Of a DNA stretch of 64,000 bases, positions 41,378 to 55,823 are shown one piece after another; the first letter of the stretch is position 1, and the number at the start of each line of letters is the position of its first letter. Location: assembly GCF_016862635.1 (NCBI RefSeq), contig NZ_BONI01000009.1:96771-160770 (forward strand), in the 5' to 3' direction. The position numbers and the translations under genes are program-made. Under the pieces are notes generated by a model. That model saw nothing but the letters and a program-made list of their open reading frames with translations, did no database searches and had not been told where the DNA came from. The stretch is from Catellatospora coxensis. Lineage in GTDB: Bacteria; Actinomycetota; Actinomycetes; Mycobacteriales; Micromonosporaceae.

Positions 41378-43834
41378 TCAGCCGAGCCGGACCCGCAGCT
41401 CATTACGACCGACCACCTGCAGCTTGCGGTACGCGCGGGTCAGGTGCTGCTCCACCGTGCTGACGGTGATCGACAGCTCCCGGGCGATGGCCCGGTTCGT
41501 GGAGCCCTTCGCGGCCAGCACCGCCACCTGGCGCTCGGCCAGGGTGAGCCGGTCCAGGCAGTCGGCATACCGGTCGACGATCTTGTACTTGGCGACCGGC
41601 TCGGTCTCCGTCCGGGTGAACACGTTGCGGCACAGGTGCTCGATCGTGGACAGCAGCCCGGGAGTGCCGGCCGAGGTCAGCAGCGACTCGAAGATGGACT
41701 CGCACTTGCGGGCGTGCTCGGCGTCGAGCGGATCGTCCGACCGCCGCGGCAGCGCCTCGGCGATGGTGCTGACCGCCTTGTCGTAGTCGTTCATCGCCAT
41801 GTACGCCGCGGCCACGCCGAGCTGCCACCGCGCCAGCTCCTGCGAGTCGACCCGCCACAGCGTCATCAGCCGCCCGCAGCGCAGGTAGTCGGCGAGCGCG
41901 AACAGGTGCTCGCCCGCGGCCAGGTAGAAGTGGCCCCGCGCGTAGAGGTAGTGCAGGCCGTACCGGCTGTCGAACATGGGCTCGGGCAGGCGGTGCCGGA
42001 AGTAGCGCACCCCCGCCTCGTGGTCGCCGACGGCCGTGGTGCCCAGCAGCAGCGTGGACAGCGGCATGCCGAGCCGGATCCCCCACTGCTCGGGCGCCAT
42101 CAGCTCCAGCGCGTGCTCGGCCTGGGCGATCGCCTTGCCGGTTTCGCCGCGCCGCATGGTGATCTGCGCCTGCAGCGCCAGCAGCTCGGCGACCGCGGCG
42201 ACGTCGCCTTCGGCCCGCGCGATCGAGGCGAAGCGCTCGCACCAGGCCGCGGCCGGCTCGAACTGGTTCTCGTGCAGCAGGGTGGCCAGCGCGCTGACCA
42301 CGGCGCGGGAGTTCTCCCGGCCGCGCTCCAGCGCGGTCAGCGCCGCGTGCGCGTCCTCCAGCGCGGGCTGCGTGTCGTGGCCGCCCAGCACCCGGCTGAG
42401 CGAGTGCACCGCGGCGAAGCGCGGCGAGTGCTCGGTCAGCCGGCGGCTGTCGGCCTGCACCCGGGCCAGCGCCGACGGCAGCAGGCTCGGGTAGTCGCAG
42501 CCGATGAGCAGCTGGCGGGCCCGCAGGTCGGCGACGGCGAAGGTGCCCGGCGGCAGGCCGGCGATCTCCTGCTCCAGCTCGGTGACGGTCTCGGTGGCGT
42601 GCCACAGCGAGCGCGGCTCGGCGGTGCGCGGCTGCTCCCCCGCGCCGACGTGCCAGTGCCGGCGGCTGCGGCCGTCGCCGGCGAAGTCGAGGTTGCCCGC
42701 CGAGCCGTCGCCGAGCATCTGCAGCACGCGCACCGGCACGAAGCGGCTGGCGCTGACCCGCCGCTGCGGCTGCGGGGGCGCGGCCTCGCTGATCGGGTCG
42801 AGGTTCTCCACGGCGGCCAGCCACGAGGCCACGTCGTCCGGGCTCGCCCCGGCCGGCACGAGCAGCTCGACGACCACTCGGCTGAGCGCCGCCCGCCGGC
42901 TGGCCGACATGTTGTGCAGCACCGCCTCGTGCGCGGCGCGGGTCCGGAACCCGGTGGCGTCGAGCAGGCCGCAGGCGGTCAGCTCGGCGATCGCGCCCTC
43001 CGCGGGCAGCCCGCCGGCCACCTGCGACACCATGTCGACGGCGCCCAGCGAGCCGATCACGGCGACCGCTTCGGCGACGTCGCGGTCCTCCGGGTCGAGG
43101 GCGTGCAGGCAGTCGAGCACGGCCTGCCGGTAGGCGCGGCCGCCGACCGGGTCGACACCGTCGGGCACGCGCCGGCCGTAGCGGGCGAGGTGGTCGGCCA
43201 GCAGCGCGTGCGCCAGCGGCGCGCTGCCGTTGGTGAGGGCGGCCAGGCGCTGCGCGAACGCCTCGCCGAGGGTCAGGCCGAAGCCGTGCCAGGCCGTCCG
43301 GACGACCTCGCACGAGGTGAGCGGCCCGAGTTCGAGCCGCTGCACGTGCGCCTGGTCGACGAGGTCGGCCCACAGGCCGGGCACCCCGGCGGCCGGGCGC
43401 GCCCGGTCGGCGCTGACCAGCAGTATCGGCTGCCCGGCCAGGCTCGCGGCCAGCTGCTTGACGAAACGCTGCGAAGCCGGGTCGGCGTGGCGCAGGTCGT
43501 CGACGGCCACCACCACCGCGCTCGTGCCGGCCAGCGCGGTCAGCCTGCCGACGAGCGTGTCGGCGTCGCTGAGCGCGGGCTCGACCGCCTGCCCCAGCGA
43601 GCCGAACAGCTGGCGCGGCACGGCCAGGTGATCGGTCCGGTCGAACTTGGAGCACACCGCGGTGAGCACCAGGTCGCCTTCGTCGCGGGCGAGCTGGACG
43701 AGCAGGTCGAGCAGGTACGTCTTGCCGCCGGCGGTGGGCCCGTCGAGCAGGAGCACCTGGCCCGCGCCGTCGCGCGCCCGCGCCAGCGCGGACACCAGCT
43801 GTCGATAACCGGATAGATGCACGGCAGCGCTCAT
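41378..43834 (-). CDS. LAL-type LuxR regulator, probable PKS pathway activator
   Basis: An 818-residue regulator. The N-terminal ATPase part has Walker A GPTAGGKTYLL (about residue 32) and Walker B VVVAVDDLRHAD. A long helical middle looks TPR-like (about 420-740). The C-terminal LuxR helix-turn-helix reads LTLAERQVAVLAAKG then ELSITVSTVEQHLTRAYRKL. Such large ATP-binding LuxR regulators are the usual pathway-specific activators of macrolide/polyene PKS clusters, and this one sits immediately after the PKS operon. The ATG at 43834 has GGGGGAGG upstream. I saw no TTA codon in it. Confidence 0.92.
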   Translation of the reverse strand: MSAAVHLSGYRQLVSALARARDGAGQVLLLDGPTAGGKTYLLDLLVQLARDEGDLVLTAVCSKFDRTDHLAVPRQLFGSLGQAVEPALSDADTLVGRLTALAGTSAVVVAVDDLRHADPASQRFVKQLAASLAGQPILLVSADRARPAAGVPGLWADLVDQAHVQRLELGPLTSCEVVRTAWHGFGLTLGEAFAQRLAALTNGSAPLAHALLADHLARYGRRVPDGVDPVGGRAYRQAVLDCLHALDPEDRDVAEAVAVIGSLGAVDMVSQVAGGLPAEGAIAELTACGLLDATGFRTRAAHEAVLHNMSASRRAALSRVVVELLVPAGASPDDVASWLAAVENLDPISEAAPPQPQRRVSASRFVPVRVLQMLGDGSAGNLDFAGDGRSRRHWHVGAGEQPRTAEPRSLWHATETVTELEQEIAGLPPGTFAVADLRARQLLIGCDYPSLLPSALARVQADSRRLTEHSPRFAAVHSLSRVLGGHDTQPALEDAHAALTALERGRENSRAVVSALATLLHENQFEPAAAWCERFASIARAEGDVAAVAELLALQAQITMRRGETGKAIAQAEHALELMAPEQWGIRLGMPLSTLLLGTTAVGDHEAGVRYFRHRLPEPMFDSRYGLHYLYARGHFYLAAGEHLFALADYLRCGRLMTLWRVDSQELARWQLGVAAAYMAMNDYDKAVSTIAEALPRRSDDPLDAEHARKCESIFESLLTSAGTPGLLSTIEHLCRNVFTRTETEPVAKYKIVDRYADCLDRLTLAERQVAVLAAKGSTNRAIARELSITVSTVEQHLTRAYRKLQVVGRNELRVRLG

Positions 43835-44098
43835 GTTCGTCCTCCCCCGTCGTGGCCCGTACCCGGCGCCCCCCAGCGCCTCGTGTGCACAGCAACGAAC
43901 CTGACACATCGAAGGGTACTGTCCACCTGTTACCGAACCGTGTCCAGAAAGAAAGGCCCCGTTGCCACCGCGACGAACTTACCGTCGGGCCGCCTACCTG
44001 GACCACCAACTGCCGACTTTCTCACTCGGTACAACGATTCGGCGTGGCTCGGAGTCCGGATTGGACATCGACAACTATGGAATTTTCAGGTCCGGGCG
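43835..44098 (-). promoter_or_regulatory. Promoter region of the LAL regulator gene
   Basis: The intergenic stretch between the LAL start and the PKS-operon terminator is AT-richer than its surroundings, mainly at 43,920-44,090. It has no convincing gene on either strand: the short open frames there lack ribosome sites and show unlike codon use. It must carry the regulator promoter. No clear dyad or consensus box could be picked. Confidence 0.5.
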
Positions 44099-44134
44099 GG
44101 TCCGCGCCGGGCGGACGCCCGCCCGGCGCGGACC
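44099..44134 (-). terminator. 15-bp-stem terminator of the PKS operon
   Basis: GGTCCGCGCCGGGCG (44099-44113) and CGCCCGGCGCGGACC (44120-44134) form a perfect stem with a 6-nt loop. The right arm ends directly next to the stop codon of the type II thioesterase gene. This marks the 3' end of the biosynthetic transcript. Confidence 0.88.
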
Positions 44135-44914
44135 TCACGCCGCCGTGTCCACGGCGCTGCGTGCGACCGAGGTGACCGTGCGCAGTTCTCCCAGCACAGC
44201 GGCCTGCTGGCCGGTCAGGTAGAAGTGCCCGCCGGGCAGCACCCGCAGCCGGAACCCCCCGACGGTGTGCCCCGCCCAGGACTCCACCTCGGCCACGTCC
44301 ACCCGCGGGTCGGCGTCACCCACCAGCGCCAGGATCGGCGCGGTGATCCGCCGCCCCGGATCGCAGCGGTAGGTCTCCACCGCCTGGTAGTCGGCGCGCA
44401 GCGCGGGCAGGATCATCCGGACCACCTCGTCGTCGCCGAGCAGGTCCCCCTCGGTGCCGCTGAGCAGTCGCAGCTCGGTGACGATGCCCTCGTCGGAGCG
44501 CTGGTGCACGTTCTCGTGCCGCACCCGGGACGGCGCCCGCCGCCCCGAGGCGACCAGGGCCCGCACCGGATGCCCGGCGGCCTCGAACCGCAGCGCGGTC
44601 TCGAACGCCACCACCGCGCCCATGCTGTGGCCGAAGAACACCACCGGCCGGTCCACCCCGGGCGCCAGCACCTCCGCCAGCCGGTCGGCGAGGTCTTCGA
44701 TGCTGGTCAGCGGCGGTTCGGCCCGCCGGTCCTGGCGTCCCGGATACTGCACGGCCAGCACGTCCACCGCCGGGGCGAGCTCACGCGACACCGGGAAGTA
44801 GAAGCTGGCCGAGCCGCCCGCGTGCGGGAAGCACACCAGCCGCACGGGAGCGCCGTCGGCGGGGTGGAACCGGCGCACCCAGCGCTCGGCGTCAGGGGTC
44901 TGTGCCACGGTCAT
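44135..44914 (-). CDS. Type II thioesterase
   Basis: A 259-residue alpha/beta hydrolase of the editing type found in PKS/NRPS operons. LVCFPHAGGSASFYFP is near the start; the catalytic Ser is in FFGHSMGAVVAFE, Asp in LVGDADPRV and His in PGGHFYL. It would clear wrong or stalled acyl groups from the ACPs. ATG 44914. It is the last gene of the operon, 9 nt after the NTF2-like gene. Confidence 0.95.
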   Translation of the reverse strand: MTVAQTPDAERWVRRFHPADGAPVRLVCFPHAGGSASFYFPVSRELAPAVDVLAVQYPGRQDRRAEPPLTSIEDLADRLAEVLAPGVDRPVVFFGHSMGAVVAFETALRFEAAGHPVRALVASGRRAPSRVRHENVHQRSDEGIVTELRLLSGTEGDLLGDDEVVRMILPALRADYQAVETYRCDPGRRITAPILALVGDADPRVDVAEVESWAGHTVGGFRLRVLPGGHFYLTGQQAAVLGELRTVTSVARSAVDTAA

Positions 44915-44923
44915 GGAGCCTAC

Positions 44924-45280
44924 TCACGCCTTCCGGTAGACGTCCTTGACGGCGATCCGGCCGTCGACGACGGTGAACACGTCGACCGAGCGGTCGAGCA
45001 CCTTGCCGTCCAGGCTGATCACGATCTCCAGGTACACCTTGTCGCCCGCCTCGACGAGGTCGCCGTACGCGATCTTCACGCCCTTCGCCTCGTACTCCTT
45101 GCGTACGGTGATGAGCTTGGTCAGCAGCTCGGACATGGCGGGCTTGCGGTAGGTCGTGCCGGGTTCGGGCCCCTCGGCGGCGATCCACACCCCGTCCTCG
45201 GCGAAGTGCGCGATCGCGGCCGCCACGTCGTCGGCCTCGCCCGCCGCGAAGAATCCCGCGACCACGTCTTTGTTGGACAT
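44924..45280 (-). CDS. NTF2-like (SnoaL-type) protein
   Basis: A 118-residue protein with the NTF2-like cone fold pattern: MSNKDVVAGFFAAGEADDVAAAIAHFAEDGVWI at the start and FTVVDGRIAVKDVYRKA at the end. Relatives act as cyclases, isomerases, dehydratases or epoxide hydrolases in secondary metabolism, and some only bind ligands. It has Asp/His residues that could be catalytic (HFAEDGVWI). ATG 45280 follows GGGAG. The gene lies between the P450 and the thioesterase in the PKS operon, so it probably acts on the polyketide. Confidence 0.82.
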   Translation of the reverse strand: MSNKDVVAGFFAAGEADDVAAAIAHFAEDGVWIAAEGPEPGTTYRKPAMSELLTKLITVRKEYEAKGVKIAYGDLVEAGDKVYLEIVISLDGKVLDRSVDVFTVVDGRIAVKDVYRKA

Positions 45281-45312
45281 GCTGTGTCTCCCTGCTCGTT
45301 GCGGTGGATGGG

Positions 45313-46536
45313 TCACTTCAGGACGACCGGCAGCCGCTCCAGGCCGCGGAACTGCGCGGTGTAGCGCCAGGTCAGGTGCTCGACCGGGACGGCGAGCTGC
45401 CACTGCGCGAACCGCTCCAGCAGCGCCCGGAAGACGATCTCGCCTTCGAGGCGGGCCAGCGGCGCGCCCACGCAGTGGTGGATGCCGTGCCCGAACGACA
45501 GGTGCGAGGCGGCCCGCCGGTCGACGCGCAACCGGTCCGGGTCGTCGTACTGCGCCGGGTCGCGGTTGGCGGCCGGGAACGCCACGAAGACGATCTCCCC
45601 GGCGGGGATGACGACGTCGCCGACCGCGATGTCGGCGGTGCTGAACCGGATCGTGGACAGGTTCAGCGGGCTCTCGAACCGCAGGAACTCCTCGATCGCG
45701 CCGGGCAGCAGCGACGGGTCCGCGCGCAGCAGCTCCTGCTGGTCCGGGTGGGTGAGCAGGGCCAGCATCCCGCTGCTGATCATGTTGGCGGTGGTCTCGT
45801 AGCCGGCGTTCATCACCAGGAAGACCGTCGACATCAGCTCGGCCGGTTCGAGGCGTACGCCGTCGTCGGTCGCCTGGATCAGCGCGGAGATCATGTCGTC
45901 GGCCGGTTCGGCGGCCTTGCTCGCGATCAGCTCGCGCAGGTACTGGAACGCCGCGCCCAGCGCCTGCTGCTTCTCCTCCGCGGTGATGTCGACGCTGGCC
46001 AGGGCGCTGCTCCAGACCTTGAAGTCGGCGAAGCGCTCCTCGGGCACGCCCAGCAGGTTGCCGATGACGTAGATCGGCAGCGCCAGCGCGATCCGGTCGA
46101 CCAGGTCGAACTCCTCCCCCGGCCGGACGCCGTCGAGCAGCTCGTCGACCTGCCGTACGATCCACGGGCGCATCTGCTCGACGCGGCGCATGGTGAACGC
46201 CTTGCCCAGCAGCCGGCGCAGCCGGGTGTGGTCCGGCGGATCGCTGAACAGCATGCTCTTGGGCTGCTCGGTGGCCGACTGGCTGCCGTCGACCGAGTGG
46301 CGGTTGACCACGCCGGGCAGCGCCACCGAGTCCTTCGACAGCCGCGGATCGGCCAGCAGGGCGCGGCTGTGCTCGTGGCTGGTCACCACCCAGGCGTTCA
46401 GCTCGGTGGCCAGGGTTTTGACTACCTGCCGGGTGACCGGGCCGTCCTGGCGCAGCCGGGCGTACGTCGTGTAGGGGTCCTGCACGAAGCTCCAGCTGAG
46501 CAGGTCGACGTCGTCGGCCTGTGGTGCGTAGGTCAC
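45313..46536 (-). CDS. Cytochrome P450
   Basis: A 407-residue bacterial P450. I-helix MNAGYETTANMI (AGxET), ExxR in EEFLR and the heme loop FGHGIHHCVGAPLARLE with the Cys ligand are all present. It should hydroxylate, epoxidise or otherwise oxidise the polyketide. Electrons must come from a ferredoxin/reductase encoded elsewhere. The GTG at 46536 with AAAGGA 7 nt upstream is preferred over TTG 46557. It follows the terminal PKS gene by 27 nt, in the same operon. Confidence 0.93.
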   Translation of the reverse strand: MTYAPQADDVDLLSWSFVQDPYTTYARLRQDGPVTRQVVKTLATELNAWVVTSHEHSRALLADPRLSKDSVALPGVVNRHSVDGSQSATEQPKSMLFSDPPDHTRLRRLLGKAFTMRRVEQMRPWIVRQVDELLDGVRPGEEFDLVDRIALALPIYVIGNLLGVPEERFADFKVWSSALASVDITAEEKQQALGAAFQYLRELIASKAAEPADDMISALIQATDDGVRLEPAELMSTVFLVMNAGYETTANMISSGMLALLTHPDQQELLRADPSLLPGAIEEFLRFESPLNLSTIRFSTADIAVGDVVIPAGEIVFVAFPAANRDPAQYDDPDRLRVDRRAASHLSFGHGIHHCVGAPLARLEGEIVFRALLERFAQWQLAVPVEHLTWRYTAQFRGLERLPVVLK

Positions 46537-46563
46537 GGTGTGGTCCTTTCTCGACAAGGGGGT

Positions 46564-50453
<3,890 letters not shown>

Positions 50454-50454
<1 letters not shown>

Positions 50455-53400
50455 CAGCGGGCCGCGCTCTCGCCGGCCAGCCGCAGCAGGCTGTCGACGT
50501 CCATCTCGTCGATCGACCCGGCTTCGGCGGGCGCGTCCCCGCCGTCGGGTTCGCCGAGCCGCAGCAGCAGGTCCAGCAGCCCGGACTGGCGCAGCCGCGC
50601 CATCGGCACGGTGGCCAGCAACTCGCGTACGGCGGCCTCCAGCGGGTCCACGGTCGCCGCCGTTTCGGGAGCCAGTTCCCCGAGCAGGTACCCGGCGAGC
50701 AGGGTCGGGGTGGGCTGGTCGAACACCAGCGCGGCGGGCAGGGTGAGGCCGGTCGCGGCGGCGAGCCGGTTGCGCAGGTCCACCGAGGCCAGCGAGTCGA
50801 AGCCGATCTCGCGGAAGGCCCGGTCGGGGTCGACGGCCGCCGGGCCGGGGTGGCCCAGCACCACCGCGACCTCGGTGCGGACGAGGTCGGTGAGCAGCCG
50901 CGACGCCTCCGCTCCGGGCAGCGCGGCGACCTGCTCGGCCAGCGGCACGCCGACGCCGTGGGCCGCCGTGCGCCGGGTGGCGGTGCGGACCAGGCCGCGC
51001 AGCAGCGGCGGCACCGCGGACCGGTCCTGGCCGTGCAGGGCACGCAGGTCCAGGCGTACGGGCGCCAGCAGCGCGTCCGCCCGGCCCAGTGCCGCGTCGA
51101 GCAGCCCCAGGCCCTGGTCCGCGTCGAGCGGCGCGATGCCCGCGCGGGCCAGCCGGCGCAGGTCCGCCTCGGACAGGTCGGCGGTCATCGCCCCCGCCTG
51201 CGCCCACATGCCCCACGCCAGCGACTGCGCGGGCAGGCCCGCGGCGTGCCGGTGCGCGGCCAGCGCGTCGAGGAACGCGTTCGCGGCGGCGTAGCCGGCC
51301 TGCCCGGCCCCGCCGAGCAGGCCCGCCACCGAGGAGAACAGCACGAACGCCGACAGTCCCCGATCGCGGGTGAGTTCGTGCAGGTGCCAGGCGGCGTCGG
51401 CCTTGGCCCTCAGCACGGTGTCCAGGCGCTGCGCGGTCTGCGCGACGAGCAGGCCGTCGTCGAGCACCCCGGCCGCGTGCACGACGGCGGTCAGCGGGTG
51501 CTCGGCGGGCACGGCGTCGAGTGCGGCGGCCAGCGCCGCGCGGTCTGACACGTCGGCCGCGACGGTGCGCACCCGCGCGCCGAGCGCGGTCAGCTCCTGC
51601 TCCAGTTCGGCCGCGCCCGGTGCGCCCGGGCCGCGGCGGCTCACCAGCAGCAGGCTGCGCACGCCGTGCCTACTTACCAGGTGCCGGGCGATCAGCCCGC
51701 CCAGTGCCCCGGTGGCGCCCGTGACCAGGACCGTCCCTTCCGGCACGAACGCCACCGGGGCCGGGTCCCCGGCCGCCCAGCTGAGCCGCGGGGCTGACAG
51801 CCGCCCCTGGCGTACCGCGAGCTGCGGTTCGCCTGCTGTCAGCGCCGCGGGGGTCAGCGCGGCCGAGGTGCTCTCGGCATCGAGGTCGACCAGCACGAAC
51901 CGGTCGGGATGCTCGCTCTGCGCGGTGCGCAGCAGTCCCCAGGCGGCGGCGAGGTCCGGCGCGGCCGCCGGCCCGGTCGCCCCTCGGGTGATGACGGCCA
52001 GCCGCGACGCCGCGAACCGCGGCTCGGCCAGCCAGGTCTGGGCCAGTTCCAGAGCCCTGCCGGTGGTCGCCCGCACCCGCTGCGGCATCGCGAGGCCGGT
52101 GTCCGGGAACAGCTCGACCAGCACCACCTGCGGCGCGGGGTCCGGGCCGGCCAGGTCCGGCACCGACCGGATGCCCAGCTGCCAGGCCAGATCCGAGGCG
52201 TCGCCGCCGGTCGTGAGCACGGCCCACCCGGTCAGGTCCACCGGCTCGTCCGGTGTCTCCACCGGGACCCAGTCCAGGGTGAACAGCGAGTCGGCCGAGG
52301 CGGAAACGCCCTGCCAGGAGGCCCGGGACGCGTAGCCCACCGTGCCGAACACGGCGACCTGCTGCCCGGCCGGGTCGAGGGCGACGACGCGGTGCCCGCC
52401 GTCGACCGGCGCGGCGTGCACCTGCAGCCGCGCCGCGCCCGTGGCGTACACGGTCACGTCGGTCCAGCGCACCGGCACCACATCCGGGTCCGTGGGCGCG
52501 TTCCGCAGCGCCTGCTCGGCCAGGGCCGGATGCAGCAGGAATCCCGCCTGCGCCGCATCGGGCAGGGCGACCTCGACGGGATCGCCGGCGACCGGCTCGG
52601 CGACGGCCTGGCCCGGGGCGAGCACGCCGTGGGCGTACCTGGTCCAGCCGGTGTCGACGTCCTCGCGGCGGGCGTGCACGGTGACGGCACGGCGCGCGTC
52701 GGCGTCGGGGCCGGACACGACGACCTGCAGCCGCAGCGACTGCTCCCCGGTCGGGGTCGGCAGCGGCCCGTCCAGCGTCAGCTCGGCGACCCGGCCGCAG
52801 CCGACCTGGTCGGCGGCGCGCAGTGCCAGCTCCAGCAGGACCGCGCCGGGCACGGCCGGCTCGGCGGCCAGGACGTCGCCCAGGGTCTGGCGGGTCAGCC
52901 GGCCCGTGAGCACCAGGCCGCCGCCGTCGGCTAGGGGCACCGCCGCGCCGAGCAGCGTGTGCCCGGCCGCGTCGAGACCCGCCCCGGCCACGTCGCCGGA
53001 CCCGGTGGCGGGCACGAGCCAGAAACGCTCGTGCTGGAAGGCGTAACTCGGCAGGTCCACACGCCGCGCACCGGTCCCGGCGAACAGGGCGGGCCAGTTC
53101 ACGGCGTGGCCGCGCGCGTACACGGCGCCGAGCGCTTCGAGGAGGGTGACCGCCTCGTCGCGGTCGCGGCGCTGGGCGGCGACCGCCAGGACGTGGTCCG
53201 GCAGGGACTCCGCCGCCATCGCGGTGAGCACGGCGTCCGGCCCGATCTCCAGCAGCGTCGACACGCCCGCCTCCGCCAGCGCGGTGACCGCGTCGGCGAA
53301 CCGCACCGGGCGGCGTACGTGCTCGACCCAGTAGTCCGGCCGGGTCAACTGACCGGGCTGCACGGGCTCGCCGGTCACGGTCGACACGAACGGCACCGTG

Positions 53401-55814
53401 GGCGGGTGGAACGTCAGCCCGGCGACGACCCGCTCGAACTCCGCCAGCATCGGGTCCATCAGCGGCGAGTGGAACGCGTGGCTGACCTGCAGCCGCCTGC
53501 CGGCCACGCCGAGAGCGGTGACGACGGCGTCCACGGCCGGCTCGGCACCGGAGATCACGACCGAGGCGGGGCCGTTCACGGCCGCCACACTCACCTGCCC
53601 GGCGTGCTCCTGGCCGAGCCCGGCGAGGGCCTGCTCGACCTGCTCGCGGGAGGCGCGCACCGCGACCATCGCGCCACCGGCGGGCAGGGCCTGCATCAGC
53701 CGTCCGCGCGCCGCGACCAGCGTCGCCGCGTCGGCCAGGGACAGCACCCCGGCGACGTGCGCCGCGGCGATCTCGCCGATCGAGTGCCCGGCCACGAAAC
53801 CGGGCGTCACACCCAGGGACTCGGCCAGGCGGAACAGCGCCACCTCGACCGCGAACAGCGCGGGCTGCGTCAGGCCGGTCTCCTGCAGCCGGTCGCCGTT
53901 CTCGATCGCCTCGCGCAGGCTGTACCCCAGCAGCGGATCCAGCACGGCGCAGACGTCGTCGAACGCGGCCGCGTAGCTCGGGAAGGCCTCGTACAGGCCG
54001 GAGCCCATGCCCGTGCGCTGCGCCCCCTGGCCCGTGAACAGCATGCCCAGCGCGCCACGAGCCGGAGCGGTCAGCGGTGCCCCGCCACGGGCGAGCACGT
54101 CCAGGCCCGCGGCGAGTTCGGCCCGGTCGCGACCGGCCACGACGGCACGGTGCTCGAACGCGGCCCGGGACGCGAGCAGCGAGAAGCCGACATCCACCGG
54201 CTCGGGACCGTCCGGGCCGGTCAGCGGCAGCAGGCGCGCGGCCTGGGCACGCAACGCGGCGGGAGTGCGCGCGGACAGCACCAGCGGCAGCACCGCCGGC
54301 TCCCGTGCGTGGTCGCGAAGTGCCGCGGGTGTGTGCTCGGACGTCGACGACAGAACGGCCGGCACCGGCGTCCCTTCGGACCGGGCAGGTCGTCCGCCCC
54401 GGTCCGGCTCGGCCTGCGGTGCGGGCTCGGTGTCCGGGGCCTGTTCGAGGATGACGTGGGCGTTCGTGCCGCTGACGCCGAACGACGACACCGCCGCGCG
54501 GCGGGGCCGGTCCAGCTCGGGCCACGGGCGCGCCTCGGTCAGCAGCTCGACCGCGCCCGCCGACCAGTCCACGAACGGCGACGGGTTGGCGACGTGCAGC
54601 GTGCGCGGCATGATCCCGTGCCGCATCGCCTGCACCATCTTGATCACACCGCCGACACCGGCGGCCGCCTGCGCGTGCCCGATGTTCGACTTCAACGAGC
54701 CGAGCCACAGCGGGCTGCCCTCGGCCCGCCCCTGCCCGTACGTCGCCAGCAGCGCCTCCGCCTCGATCGGGTCGCCGAGCCGCGTCCCGGTGCCGTGCGC
54801 CTCGACCAGGTCCACGTCCGAGGTGGACAGTCCCGCCGAGGACAGCGCCCGGCGGATCACCCGCTGCTGCGACGGCCCGTTCGGCGCGGTGAGCCCGTTT
54901 GACGCCCCGTCCTGGTTGACCGCCGAACCGCGTACCACCGCGAGCACCGGATGTCCGAGGCGACGCGCGTCCGACAGGCGTTCCAGCAGCAGCACGCCCA
55001 CGCCCTCGGACCAGCCGACGCCGTCGGCCTCGGCGGCGAACGACTTGCACCGGCCGTCGGCGGCCAGGCCGCGCTGGCGGCTGAACTCCACGAAGGTCGC
55101 CGGGGTGTGCATCACCGCGACCCCGCCCGCCAGCGCCGCCGTGCACTCGCCGTCGCGCAGCGCCTTGACCGCCAGATGCAGCGCCACCAGCGACGACGAG
55201 CACGCCGTGTCCACGGTCGCGGTCGGCCCGGTCAGCCCGAAGTTGTACGCGATGCGCCCCGAGACGACGCTGGCGGCGTTGCCGGTCATCAGCACGCCTT
55301 CCAGCTCGGCCGGGATCTGGCGCAGCGGCGGGGCGTAGTCGTAGTACATGACGCCCATGAACACGCCCGTCTCCGAGCCGCGCACCGACGCCGGGTCGAT
55401 GCCCGCGTGCTCGTACGTCTCCCAGACGGTCTCCAGCAGCAGCCGCTGCTGCGGGTCCATGCCCAGCGCCTCGCGCGGCGAGATGCCGAAGAAGGCGGGG
55501 TCGAACGCGTCGGCGTCGTGCAGGAAGCCGCCTCGGGTGCAGTACGTGCGCCCGGGACTGTCCGGGTCGGCGTCGTACAGGCCGGTCGGCCAGCCCCGGT
55601 TCACGGGGAAGTCCGAGACGGCGTCACCGCCCGCGGTGACCAGGTCCCACAGCCCGTCGGCGGAGGCGACCCCGCCGGGGTAGCGGCAGGCCATCCCGAC
55701 GACGGCGATGGGCTCGACCTGCTCCAGCTCCTGGATGCGCTGGCGGGCCCGGCGCAGGTCCACCGTCACCTTGCGCAGGTAGTCGGCGATCTTCTCGGTG
55801 TCGTGCTGGCTCAC
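50454..55814 (-). CDS. Type I PKS, one module KS-AT-(DH degenerate)-KR-ACP
   Basis: A 1786-residue PKS. An N-terminal docking helix (about 30 residues) precedes KS (about 55,720-54,440; active Cys near 55,201). AT (about 54,060-53,180) has GHSIGE and HAFH, predicting malonyl. The DH-like region (about 53,000-52,300) lacks both catalytic motifs: no HxxxGxxxxP ([14 protein letters not shown] at that place), and HPALAEQAL instead of [11 protein letters not shown] (about 51,740-51,240) has [13 protein letters not shown] (B-type, D-hydroxyl) and [11 protein letters not shown] with Tyr. ACP ([10 protein letters not shown]) and a C-terminal docking region follow. The module should leave a hydroxyl. 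The start is GTG 55814, 9 nt after the stop of the PKS before it. Confidence 0.95.
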
Positions 55815-55823
55815 GTCAGGCCC

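Noticed and set aside
43852..44175. Open frames on the plus strand between LAL regulator and thioesterase
   Set aside because: No ribosome site or family, and they run through the PKS-operon terminator.
50455..51216. N-terminal extension of the terminal PKS by 254 codons
   Set aside because: The extension lies inside the coding sequence of the preceding PKS in another frame. The docking helix and KS start right after ATG 50,454, which overlaps the upstream stop.
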